Shown here piece by piece: positions 16,620-25,326 of a stretch of DNA of 64,000 bases. Positions within the stretch are counted from its first letter, which is position 1; every line of letters begins with the position of its first letter. Below the pieces are notes generated by a model. The model was not told the origin of the DNA, did not search any database, and saw only the letters and a program-made list of their open reading frames with translations. The DNA is from Paracoccus denitrificans (GTDB lineage: Bacteria; Pseudomonadota; Alphaproteobacteria; Rhodobacterales; Rhodobacteraceae): contig NZ_FNEA01000013.1 in the NCBI RefSeq assembly GCF_900100045.1, forward strand, positions 62,001-126,000, read 5' to 3'. Both the position numbers and the translations under genes were made by a program.

Positions 16620-18028
16620 AGCCCGTGACCATGACAGAGCAGCTCCGCCAGCTGCGCAGCGGTGAGACGACTGCAGAGGCCATGATGACCCGCGCGATCC
16701 GGCGGGCCGGAGATTTAGGTCATCTCAATGCCTTTTTGACCGTTGAGCCTGACCTGGCGCTGCAACAAGCCCGAGCCGTCGATAGGGCGAGAACAGAGGG
16801 GGCGCAGATGCCAATACTGGCGGGACTTCCGATCGGTGTGAAGGATAACATCGATGTCGAAGGATGGGTCACTAGCGGTGCCACACCCGCATTGGCCCAG
16901 CTGCGTGCAAAGGCGACGGCGCCGGTTTTGCAGAAGCTGCTTCAGTCTCAGGCAGTTCTGCTAGGTAAAACCAATCTGCACGAACTGGCTTTCGGAGTCA
17001 CGAATACCAACTTTACCCCTATACCGGCGGTCCGAAATCCGCATGATCCGGCCCGGATTAGCGGGGGTTCCTCGGGTGGTACAGCTGCCGCTATTGCGGC
17101 GGGTATTGTCTCTGCCGGGCTTGGAACAGATACCTCTGGTTCTGTTCGCATACCTGCCGCGCTTTGCGGTATCGCGGGCCTTCGGCCATCGGTCGGCGCG
17201 GGAGGCACTGAACGCAGATATTCCTCGCAGGGGGTTCTGCCAATCAGTCACACCAACGATACGCCCGGCCCGATGGCGGTGTCTGTCGAAGATTTGGCGC
17301 TTCTGGACGCTGTAATAACTGGAACTGATCCGGTCACTGCCAAATCGCTCAAAGGCGTGCGCTTGGGCGTCCCCGATTGTTTCTGGATCGACCTTGATCC
17401 TGATGTTGAACGTGTCTGCCGTGAGCTATGTGGCAAGCTCGCGAAGGCGGGGGCTGAGCTGGTTTCTGTTAGCCTGCCTAGGCTCCGTGATGTATGGCGG
17501 CAGGTATCCGCGCCGGTTGTGCTGCATGAGCCGCGCGAAGATATTCCCGTTTGGCTCGCTGCAAATGGCCGATCAGACATCTCTATCATGGATATTTTTC
17601 GTCAGATTGTGAACCCTGATGTGCGAGCCGCTTTTGAGGTTGTAACCTCGGAAAGCTCTGACAAAAATTATCGTGATGCAATTCAAAATTATCGTCCTGA
17701 GCTGTGCCGGATTTATGATGGAGCGTTTCAAAAAAATGGCCTCGCGGCTTTGATTTTTCCAACGGTTCCAATTCCAGCAACATATATCGACATCGAAAGC
17801 GCGTTCGGAAAAGTAAAGATAAACGGTGAAGATCGGGAGATTTTTGATACGCTTGTTCGAAATACTGATCCGGGTGCTAACGCTGGATTGCCGGGATTGA
17901 GTATTCCTGTTGGATGGACGCAGAGTGGTTTGCCGGTTGGAATTGAAATTGACGGGCCGGTTGGTTCGGATCGGGATGTTCTCGGAATTGGAGTTTCAAT
18001 CGAGCGTGAAATTTCAAATCAAGTGTAA
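16607..18028 (+). CDS. Amidase-signature hydrolase (second; indoleacetamide/mandelamide-hydrolase-like)
   Basis: A 473-residue amidase-signature enzyme. The triad is complete: Lys79 in GLPIGVKDNID, cis-Ser155 in SGGSSGGTAAA and nucleophile Ser179 in DTSGSVRIPAA. The C-terminal INGEDREIFDTLVRNTDPGANAGLPGLSIPVG segment resembles mandelamide and indole-3-acetamide hydrolases, which suggests an aryl or other bulky amide. It overlaps the LivM-like gene and ends the operon. The last third (from about 17.56 kb) and the following 170 bp are clearly more AT-rich than the rest of the operon, so this gene may have joined from another source. Confidence 0.88.
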   Translation: MSALKPVTMTEQLRQLRSGETTAEAMMTRAIRRAGDLGHLNAFLTVEPDLALQQARAVDRARTEGAQMPILAGLPIGVKDNIDVEGWVTSGATPALAQLRAKATAPVLQKLLQSQAVLLGKTNLHELAFGVTNTNFTPIPAVRNPHDPARISGGSSGGTAAAIAAGIVSAGLGTDTSGSVRIPAALCGIAGLRPSVGAGGTERRYSSQGVLPISHTNDTPGPMAVSVEDLALLDAVITGTDPVTAKSLKGVRLGVPDCFWIDLDPDVERVCRELCGKLAKAGAELVSVSLPRLRDVWRQVSAPVVLHEPREDIPVWLAANGRSDISIMDIFRQIVNPDVRAAFEVVTSESSDKNYRDAIQNYRPELCRIYDGAFQKNGLAALIFPTVPIPATYIDIESAFGKVKINGEDREIFDTLVRNTDPGANAGLPGLSIPVGWTQSGLPVGIEIDGPVGSDRDVLGIGVSIEREISNQV

Positions 18029-18193
18029 GTCTGTCGGTTATTTTAATGTGAATTTTTGGTAAAAAACTCAAGGGTGTGGCGCTGAGTGTGCGGCATGACG
18101 CATGAATTGTTTGTCATGAATTTAATTTCAAGAGATGCGGCCAAAATAATTATATTACTATCAAGGGATACGTGATGATAGTGTGGGCCGAGT

Positions 18194-18331
18194 ATGGTTT
18201 CGGAAATCGATGATGAGATATCCTCCGGGGCTGGTTCGCAGAAGTGGCCCGGTCCCGGACTACCTTTCGATCTTCGCGCCTTGCGTTATGCAATTGCTGC
18301 TGCGGAACATCTGAGTTTTAGGTCATGTTGA
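18194..18331 (+). pseudogene. LysR-family regulator, N-terminus only (cut by IS5)
   Basis: The frame from the ATG at 18194 gives a 45-residue product that ends LPFDLRALRYAIAAAEHLSFRS. This is the first helix of a LysR-type helix-turn-helix (FDLRALRYxxAxAEHLSFxxAA) and stops where insertion-sequence DNA begins. The rest of the gene is not seen on the other side of the IS. The preceding gap (18029-18193) is AT-rich and holds no gene. Confidence 0.75.
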
Positions 18332-18840
18332 CAAATGGCGGACCCAAAGGCGTATCGGCGTGATATCGATGAAGCCCAGGAAGCTCTCCGCAGTCTTGTC
18401 GTAACGGGTGGCAACGCGGCGGGCGTTCTTAAGCTTGTTGAAGCACCGTTCGACAAGGTTTCGAAGACGATACAAGGACCGGTCGACGGCAATGCGTTTT
18501 TTTCGTGATTTGCGCATGGGGATGACGGGCAAGACATCGCGTTTTCCCATGGATTTCCGAATGCTGTCAGCATCATAGCCTCGGTCGGCCAGCAGAACAC
18601 TTGGTGTCGGCAGATTGTCGGCCATGCCCAGATCGAAGCCGAGATAGTCGGAGGTTTGCCCCGCGGTGATCTCCGTCCTCATAGGCAGCCCTGCTGCGTT
18701 GACGAGGAGGTGGATCTTGGTCGTGAAGCCACCACGCGAACGGCCAAAACCCTGTCGCGGAGTCCCCCTTTAGCGCCCGCTGCCTGATGATGGGCGCGGA
18801 CCACGGTGCTATCGATCATTTGCAGTGCATGCGGGACCGC
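18316..18840 (-). mobile_element. IS5-family (IS427-like) insertion sequence, truncated
   Basis: The element runs from the break in the LysR gene to the break at the autotransporter sequence. Its 5' portion (transposase N-terminus and one terminal repeat) is missing, so a later deletion or recombination joined it to the autotransporter gene. Boundaries are good to about 5-10 bp on the left and a few bp on the right. It therefore interrupts or truncates two different genes at once. Confidence 0.75.
18323..18836 (-). pseudogene. IS5-family transposase, missing N-terminus
   Basis: Two overlapping minus-strand frames read VPHALQMIDSTVVRAHHQAAGAKGG, then GFGRSRGGFTTKIHLLVNA and MRTEITAGQTSDYLGFDL...LLADRGYDADSIR...RKKRIAVDRSLYRLRNLVERCFNKLKNARRVATRYDK. 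These carry the DDE residues expected of IS5 (D in MIDST, D in LLADRGYD, E in LVERCFNKLK). The frame change lies at an AAAGGGGG run. Such two-frame transposases are normal in the IS427 group, so the shift itself need not be damage; the missing N-terminus is. Confidence 0.8.
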
Positions 18841-20820
18841 GGCACGATTGAACTGGTCGGCATGGGCAGTATCGAAAACTCGTCGCGGGTGATCGTGGAT
18901 GGCGCGCTTGATCTTGAAAACAAGGGCAACGAAATCGCGTTCTGGGGGGTGTCGGATGCCTATAATGATGCGAAGATCCGCAATCTGGCCGGGTCGGGTT
19001 CGGTCTTTATCTATGATAGCGATCTAGTGCTGACTGCGGCACAGGACACGTTCAGCGGGACTATCAGTTCTGTCGACAGCGAGGGGAGGCACCTTAAAGG
19101 CGGCCTGACGGTTCAGGGCGGTGTGCAGACGCTGTCGGGTGCGAATGTCTATTTCGGCGCGACCAAGGTCGACGCCGGTGCTGGGCTGGTCCTGACCTCG
19201 ACAGGAAGCCTTGCAAGCGACGTGCTGGTTTCCGGTGGCTTCGTCAACGATGGCGATGTCGCGGGTGATACCATCGTGCAGGATGGCGGTATGACCGGCG
19301 GTTCCGGCAGCTATAGCGCGCTGACGGTCCTGGGCGGCGGCACGGTGGCCACCAATGGCAAGACGCCCCTGACGGTCGGAAGCGAATTTACCCAGAAGGC
19401 CGGCTCTACGCTTGTCTTCGCGCCGGTCGAGAACGGCATCCAGCCCGCTATCGCTGTCGGGGGGCGGGCCGTGATCGAAGACGGGGCAAGCATCACGCTG
19501 GACCGCGTTACGACCGGTCGGCTGGCGGTGGGGCGCGAATATGCGCTGGTTACCGCTGCGGGTGGCCTTGTCGGCAACTATGGCAGCCTGACCGGCGATC
19601 TGGTCACCGATGCGCCTTTCCTGTCCTTCGCGCTGGACAAGACTTCTTCCGGCGTCGCGCTGGGGGTTGAACGGTCCGATATCGTCTTTGCCGAGGTTGC
19701 GCACAGCGCCAACCAGATTGCCGTCGCCAACGAGCTGGAGGCGCTTGGCAGCGGCAATGAGTTGCATGACGAGGTTGCCTATATGACCGCTGCCGAGGCT
19801 TCGGATCTGCCTGCGGCCTTTGATTCGCTCTCGGGTGAAATCCATACCGCGATGCTGGGGGCAGTGGCCGAGGAAAGACACTTCCTGCGCGATGCGGTGA
19901 ACGGGCGCTTGCGGGCCGCCTTTGGCACGGTTGGCGCATACAAAGGGGGCGTGCAGGCCCTGACCGCATATGGGCCTGTCTCTGCCGAGGCGACCACCGA
20001 CGGCCCGGTCTATTGGGGCCACGCCTTCGGCGGCCGGGGTGAGGCCGATGGCGACGGCAATGCGGCACGTCGTGACAGCCGGACCAACGGTGTGGTTTTG
20101 GGCTATGACGCGCCGGTTCAAAACTGGCGTCTGGGTGGCGTTCTGGCGATGAGCGACAGCTCCTATGGGTTGGACGGCCGTGCCTCGTCGGGTTCGGGCC
20201 GGGGTATCCACCTCGGGGTCTATGCCGGCACGCAATGGGGGCAGACCGCGCTGCGCAGCGGGCTTGTCTATTCGACGCTTCGGCTGAAGGCGAACCGCAG
20301 CACCAGCCTTGGCACGATCAACGAAAGGCTGTCGTCCAAATATAACGGGCATGTCTGGCAGGCCTTTGCCGAGGTCGGCCACCGGCTCGACCATGGCACG
20401 ATGGCGCTGGAACCCTATGCCGGGCTTGCCCATGTCTGGATGCGCACCGACAGTTTCGCCGAAAACGGCGGTGAAACGGCGCTTGCCGGTGCGGAAGGCA
20501 AGATGGACACGACCTTCGCCACAATCGGGGTGCGCGCGGCCACGACCATCGAGGCGGCGACCCACAAACTGACCGTCAGTAGCGGCATCGGCTGGCGTCA
20601 CGCCTTTGGCGACGCGCGCCCGGAGCTGGCGATGGCCTTTGCAGGGGGCACGGGCTTCAACGTGGCGGCGGCGCCGATTGCCCGCAATGCGGCGGTGCTG
20701 GATATGGGGGTCGATATGGAACTTGGCCGCAATACCAATCTGAGGCTGGACTATCAGGGCCAGCTTGCCACGGATGCGCGCGAGCATCGGCTGGGCGCCA
20801 CTCTCGGCATGCAGTTCTGA
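18841..20820 (+). pseudogene. Autotransporter, 3' part with beta-barrel (AT1 of cluster A)
   Basis: About 660 residues align without gaps of note to the C-terminal two thirds of the intact autotransporter at 41.5-45.0 kb, for example ELVGMGSIENSSRVIVDGAL, AFWGVSDAYNDAKIRNL and YNGHVWQAFAEVGHRLDHG. It holds passenger repeats (to about residue 300) and a complete C-terminal barrel ending in a phenylalanine (GATLGMQF). The protease domain and signal peptide are gone, replaced by IS5 DNA. The open frame now starts inside the IS at 18787, so any product would lack an export signal. The three downstream genes of cluster A follow closely. Confidence 0.85.
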
Positions 20821-20849
20821 CGCCGTGTCTGAATACCAAGGAGAAAGCA

Positions 20850-21365
20850 ATGGCATCTGGTTACATAACTATCAGAGGGGGGCTGTACTCCCTCCCTCTG
20901 GCCGCTTTGCTGGCCGGTCTGTCCGCCCTGCCGGTTTTTGCGACGGAAAAACACGCGCTGGGATTTGATGTCGCCATCAGCCTGTCGTCCAAAGCCGAAG
21001 CCGCGCTCAAGTCCACCCATGAGGGGATCTCGTTGTCGGCCACTTATTATGGCGAACCCCATCCCGGTGATGAGAAACACACCAACGCAATGGGGATGGT
21101 AGATCTGGGAGCCGAGGATATCAATCTTCCAGACGGTGCGCGGACGGTTCATGTGACCGGTAAAACGGTCAGCGCCGATCGACTGCGGCTGATCAGTGGC
21201 GGGCCGATGGTGAACGTCAATCTCTTTTCCTCGCGCAAAAGCCATGATGACAATATTTTGGCCTGCGATTTCATCGACGGTGCCGTTTCCAGCTTGAGGT
21301 CCGGGCCGGTGTATCTGCGTTGCGGCCTGATCACGGAAAACCCGGAAACCGAGGTCAAGCCATGA
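20850..21365 (+). CDS. Small secreted protein, CDFIDG family (cluster A copy)
   Basis: A 171-residue protein with a start ATG at 20850 (AAGGAG 8 bases upstream) and a signal peptide ending near LSALPVFATEK. The mature part aligns with the C-terminal half of the 46.9-47.8 kb protein: SSKAEAALKSTHEGISLSATYYGEP, then a DLGAEDINLP strand, NVNLFSSRKSHDDNILACDFIDG and a final LRCGLITE. Two conserved cysteines (in LACDFIDG and YLRCGL) probably form a disulfide in the periplasm or outside. I do not recognise a described domain. It stands between autotransporter AT1 and the micro-lipoprotein, so it is likely an accessory of the same surface system. Confidence 0.75.
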   Translation: MASGYITIRGGLYSLPLAALLAGLSALPVFATEKHALGFDVAISLSSKAEAALKSTHEGISLSATYYGEPHPGDEKHTNAMGMVDLGAEDINLPDGARTVHVTGKTVSADRLRLISGGPMVNVNLFSSRKSHDDNILACDFIDGAVSSLRSGPVYLRCGLITENPETEVKP

Positions 21366-21453
21366 CTCCGGCAGGCAGAGATGAAACGGGGCGGAACATG
21401 CACCGAGGCAACCGACAGTTCCTTCAATAGTAATAACAGGAGACAATAATATT

Positions 21454-21648
21454 ATGCGCAACTGGCTTCTTGTTCTGCTGCTTGCAATTGGCCCTTTGGC
21501 GGCCTGCGACGATTCCGGGTCTGATGGATATACCGGCGGTCATGGTGTCGGCCTTCTGGTGGACGATCCCGATGATCCCAATAACTGGCCGCTCTGTTCG
21601 GATGGTGCGCGGCATCCGGATTGCAGCTACGCGCCGCTCGGCTATTGA
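21454..21648 (+). CDS. Micro-lipoprotein with GHGxGxxVDDPD motif (cluster A copy)
   Basis: A 64-residue protein starting after an AGGAGA ribosome site. The signal sequence ends in a lipobox (GPLAAC at about residue 18), leaving a mature lipoprotein of about 46 residues. It shares a pattern with the protein at 41180-41377: LLLAIGPLAACD, a GHGVGLLVDDPDDPNNWP block, CSDGA and an identical APLGY end. Two cysteines of the motif in the other copy are replaced here by G and L (GGHGVGLL versus GCHGVGCL). Family unknown to me. Both copies lie next to pepsin-like autotransporter genes. Confidence 0.75.
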   Translation: MRNWLLVLLLAIGPLAACDDSGSDGYTGGHGVGLLVDDPDDPNNWPLCSDGARHPDCSYAPLGY

Positions 21649-21743
21649 CGAAACCTGCGTATACGCCGTCGCCATGAGTGGCGGCGTATCGCGGCAGTCG
21701 TCGCGGTGCGGGGTGAATACATCAAGCGATTAAAGGAGACGGC

Positions 21744-23726
21744 ATGCCCGGGGCATATTTCACGCAACAATGGAACGGTGTGGGAATGGCACTAGGGGCG
21801 CTTATACGGAGCACCCGGACTGAAGGCTGCGTAATTCTTCGGGGCCGGTCGGTTCTGGTCTGCGCCGTATCCGGTCTGGCTCTGATGACCTTTTCCTTTT
21901 CAGCCGGCGCTGATCCGGTTCAGCCCATCGGGATTCCGCTGAAGCATGTGCCGTCGGATGACGACGCAACGGATTTCAATTCACTTGGCATAATGGTCGG
22001 AGTTAATGACGCGCATCCGCGGCTTTATCAGTTTGATACCGGCTCTGATTTGTTTGTCGGGCAGTTTGATGAGGCCATGTCCGATGTGCAGCCGCTGGCG
22101 GGGCACAAGCCCGATCTGTATGCCTATGGTGACGGCTCTTATGGCTATTGGATGCAGGAAATCCAGTTCGGAAGCATTGCCTACTATGATCCGGACGCGC
22201 CGGATAAACCCGTGGCGGTCATACCCGGCAAACATGTTGCCGGGCGTATCATCGACTGGGTCTACAGTCAGGGTAGCGACGGTTACAAAAATCACAAGGT
22301 ATCGGCCACGCCGATCGGGCACAGTGACGGGGTCGCGTATTACGCCGATATGGAGGTGCGTGACCGCATAATACATGATCAGCCAAGCGATCACCCACCA
22401 TTTTACGGCACATTCGGCGCGGGAAATTTTACAGACGACAAAACCTATATTTCGGCCCCCGCCAGTCAGACAAAAACTGGCTATGTCATAGCCGCCAATG
22501 CGAATATGGGGGATAGTAAGACGCCGGGTCGTGCGCCCTGTCTTTCCCTGCATCTCACCCCGCAGATACGTGCGCAATTCACGGCGCTGATGCCGTGGGG
22601 AAAGCTGGACTATGAATTTTCCATGCGGCAGTTCCCCGGTTCCGGCGCAAACGCTTCGAATGTGCATGACGGGAACTACCGCTATACAATATCTGTTCCG
22701 GTTGGGAAAAAGAAGCGGGCCATTGACTTCCGTGGGCCCATTCTCTTTGATACAGGAACACCTGAATTCATTTATGTTGATTCCGATGGGATGCTGGCGA
22801 AATTCCGGTCTAAAGGTTATCGACTTGAAAAATATGGCGATGATACCGTTGATATCAAGTTCTATGGCTTTGACGATAAGCTGAACGATCTGGAATATGA
22901 CGATGTTGATATCAGCCGGTTGTCCGATGAGGGCAGCGGGAATTCTCTGACCATCGGGTTGCCTTTTTTTCAGTCGAACTCGATGATGTTCGATCTGGAA
23001 AACCGCATAACCGCCTTTACGCCTTATTTCGTCACTGCCAGCGGTTTTTCAACTGACGCCGGTGTGAATATTCCACATCTCGGTGTTGTCAACGGGGATG
23101 TCGGCAGCGTTGGATGGGTTGGCCTGGCCGGCAATCTGTCCGGGCAGGGTGATTTCACGATCGAAAAAGATTCGAATGTGCGCATGACCGCCATCAACAC
23201 CTATACCGGAGCAACACGCATTGCCAAAGATGGTTATCTGCATCTGGCCGGGCTTGGCAGTATCGAGAAATCTGCGCATGTTTTCAACGAAGGAAATTTA
23301 TTTATCGACCAGAAGGGCGCTTACATGACGCAATGGGGTGTGGATAAATCCTTCGGTGACGCCGTTATTCGCGATATTTCGGGTGGTGGTGACATTGTTC
23401 TTGGCTCCAGGCGCCTGGTCGTGACGGCAGCAACAGGGACGATAGGCGGTTCGATTACCGACTATGATGACAATGGCAAAAATCTCGGCGGCGGGCTGGT
23501 GCTTGCCGGAGGTAAACTGACCATTGCGGGCGACAATGATTATTCCGGCCTGACGGAAGTGGCCAGCGGCGCCGAAATGCACGTCACCGGCCAGCTTGCC
23601 GGCGATGTCTCGGTCCACGGGAAGTTGAGCGTGGACGGGCAGGTGTCCGGCACGGTGACGGTCCACGAAGGGGGCGAGCTTTCCGGGAATGGCGCGATCA
23701 GCGCTGTCCACCGGGTAAGCCGCTGA
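21744..23726 (+). pseudogene. Pepsin-like aspartic protease autotransporter, 3'-truncated (AT2 of cluster A)
   Basis: A 660-residue frame starting at the ATG at 21744 (AAAGGAGA 6 bases upstream), with an extended signal region ending near FSFSAGAD. Residues about 65-450 look like a complete two-lobed family A1 aspartic peptidase: first catalytic motif FDTGSDLF (D98), flap-like AYGDGSYGY (128-135), second catalytic motif FDTGTPEF (D336) and the C-terminal FFQSNSMMFDLENRITAFTPYF element. Passenger repeats follow (TYTGATRIAKDGYLHLAGLGSIE). The gene ends abruptly after SGNGAIS, where unrelated DNA begins near 23.71 kb. The translocator barrel is therefore missing and the product could be secreted to the periplasm but not surface-displayed. 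It is a different paralogue from AT1, not its other half, since both contain the GLGSIE/GMGSIE repeat region. Confidence 0.8.
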
Positions 23727-23906
23727 ACTCGTCGTCGAGCGCCTCGGCCATGGCCGCCAGCCATTTCGGGCTGCATTCTGCATGCCGGTGATGGCGGCCG
23801 CCGACACGGTTCGGATTCGATCCTGTTAGCTGTTTGATCCAGTGGTTTGCAGGTGAACCTGAAGCGGCGCCGATGCCAAGCGAGAATACAGAAGAGTTCG
23901 AGCGGG
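23727..23906. other. Stretch of foreign DNA after the AT2 break, no gene identified
   Basis: These 180 bp follow the truncation point of AT2. Short open frames exist on both strands but I cannot tie any to a family. It is probably the remaining edge of a mobile element or a deleted gene. Confidence 0.4.
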
Positions 23907-23946
23907 TTCTCACCCAGCACTGAGCCGGCTCAGTGCTGGGTGAGAA
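23907..23946. repeat. Perfect 40-bp palindrome with no loop
   Basis: The left arm TTCTCACCCAGCACTGAGCC is followed directly by its exact reverse complement. A loop-free perfect palindrome of this length is unlike an ordinary terminator, has no T-run, and looks like two inverted element ends fused head to head or a recombination joint. Confidence 0.8.
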
Positions 23947-24055
23947 ACAACAGCCGGATTCACTACGACTAAATCACACAGCGCATCGAAGCTCAGGTAG
24001 GTTGCGGCGGTTGCGCGCCCCCGCAACAAAAAATACACGTAAGATCAAAGACTTC

Positions 24056-24080
24056 AAAGCCGAGCATAACGCTCGGCTTT
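24056..24080. terminator. Bidirectional hairpin terminator after a CCCCCGCAAC tRNA-like end
   Basis: AAAGCCGAGC-ATAAC-GCTCGGCTTT is a 10-bp perfect stem with A and T tails on both sides. It lies about 35 bp after CCCCCGCAAC at 24018, repeating the layout of the att-like modules at 5.3 and 54.6 kb (tRNA 3'-end bases, short spacer, hairpin). No further sequence similarity to those modules is evident. Confidence 0.65.
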
Positions 24081-24165
24081 AGTCGTTTGGATTTCTTGTC
24101 AACACCTGGTCAACGTTTTGCGAGCCCCCTTCGACGGGGCGGATAATCGTCGCCGGAGCCATCCG

Positions 24166-24477
24166 TCACTTCGGAACATCATCCCGAAACCTGTCCATCT
24201 GGTGCATTCGCTCGTGCAGGATCGTCACGATGCCGACGTCCCCGTTCGACAGACGCCGCCAGTACACGAAATGATGCGCGTGCCGGAAGTAGAAGCCTTC
24301 GACCCCAAACTCGGCCGGGATGGGGCGTGAAACAACGCCATGGCGTTCGATCTGGTCGAACGCCGCGAAGAGGTCGGTGATGTACCGATCCGCCTGCTCG
24401 GCGCCCCACCGGTCGCGCGTGTATCTGTAGATCTCGTCAAGCCGCAGCGATGCGGCCTCCTGGACGCGAATGGCCAC
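24166..24477 (-). CDS. parE: ParE/RelE-family toxin
   Basis: A 103-residue toxin of the ParE branch: RVQEAASLRLDEIYRYTRDRWGAEQADRYITDLFAAFDQI, then SRPIPAEFGVEGFYFRHAHHFVYWRR and the C-terminal GIVTILHERMHQMDRF strand. It starts with GTG at 24477, 4 bp after the antitoxin stop, in the usual antitoxin-first order. ParE toxins poison DNA gyrase. In this relic-rich segment the module may stabilise an integrated element. Confidence 0.88.
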   Translation of the reverse strand: MAIRVQEAASLRLDEIYRYTRDRWGAEQADRYITDLFAAFDQIERHGVVSRPIPAEFGVEGFYFRHAHHFVYWRRLSNGDVGIVTILHERMHQMDRFRDDVPK

Positions 24478-24481
24478 GTGG

Positions 24482-24736
24482 TCAGCCCCGGTTCCGGGCG
24501 ATGACCTCGGCCGCCGTCAACGGGCGATAGCTCTCCTCCGGAGCAGCGAAGGCGCGTGTCAGCTCAGCCTTCAGGCGATCAAACGCCTCCCGCTCTGCCC
24601 GCTCCTTGTCGCGTCGGATCAGGTCGCGGACGTATTCGCTGATGTTCTCGTAGGCCCCGTTCTCTCCGACGTTCGACGCCACGAACTCGCTCAGTGCGCC
24701 GCTGATGCGGACTGTCATGGTCGTGGTCTGGGACAT
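24482..24736 (-). CDS. parD: ParD-family antitoxin
   Basis: An 84-residue ribbon-helix-helix antitoxin. The start is the ATG at 24736 (MSQTTTMTVRISG), set by GGAGG 6 bases upstream; a longer upstream extension has no ribosome site. TTTMTVRISGALSEFVASNV forms the DNA-binding strand and helix, ENISEYVRDLIRRDKE the second helix, and the tail (TRAFAAPEESYRPLTAAEVIARNRG) would bind the toxin. It should repress its own operon with ParE. Confidence 0.87.
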   Translation of the reverse strand: MSQTTTMTVRISGALSEFVASNVGENGAYENISEYVRDLIRRDKERAEREAFDRLKAELTRAFAAPEESYRPLTAAEVIARNRG

Positions 24737-25046
24737 GGTGGCCTCCATCTGCTTGTCTTCAAGATAAACAAGGATGAACACGTAGGCAAGGCACGCCATG
24801 TAGCCAATCTCCGCATCACCTGCGGAGATTGACATTTCTAATCTCCGCAAGTGAGCTCGGCTACGCTATCAAAATCGCCGCGCTGCGGCTATCAACCGAT
24901 TGAAGCAGCCTGCTCCGGAAGGCCCCAGACAGCGCGAGCGAGCGTAACAAGTGAACGCTGACGCTGATGAACGGCCCCTTCATTCCAAGTGGAGTACGGC
25001 TCGACCGAGGCGACCGCCCGGTCAATGCGAGTGTTCGCACCGACCT
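24737..25046. other. Intergenic region upstream of parDE
   Basis: About 310 bp with the parDE promoter at its left part. It contains an inverted repeat around 24805-24850 (AATCTCCGCA...TGCGGAGATT with a second AATCTCCGCA at 24840), which could be the ParD operator. No gene is supported here. Confidence 0.45.
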
Positions 25047-25223
25047 TTGAGCGGGGCGAGCTATCGCGAGATCGCCGGCGCGATCTACGGCGCAGACCGG
25101 GTCCGCGCAGAGGCCTGGAAGACTTCCGCGCTGCGTGACGCGGTCATGGGCTTCGTCAGGGATGCCCGCGCCATGATCGGGGGCGGTTATCGCCGCCTGC
25201 TGCGGCGGCGACGGCGGAAGTAG
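25047..25223 (+). pseudogene. DUF2285-domain protein, C-terminal relic
   Basis: The frame reads LSGASYREIAGAIYGADRVRAEAWKTSALRDAVMGFVRDARAMIGGGYRRLLRRRRRK. This matches the end of DUF2285 proteins, which are common in alphaproteobacterial integrative elements and end with a basic tail. The N-terminal part is not present upstream. It supports the view that this segment is the remains of an integrated element. Confidence 0.65.
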
Positions 25224-25326
25224 CTGTCGGGACTGTCGGGACGGTGGCCTTCCAATCCTTCGCGCAACGTCGCAAGGTCTGCCCCGAACCAGATGCCCGC
25301 CTCAATTCCGCTTCCCGAGAACGATC

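Noticed and set aside
19024-20856. 610-codon minus-strand frame across the AT1 gene
   Set aside because: It is antisense to a clear autotransporter with homologous passenger and barrel; no family similarity.
23907-23946. The 40-bp palindrome as a transcription terminator
   Set aside because: There is no loop and no T-run, and no gene ends directly before it except the truncated autotransporter 180 bp away.
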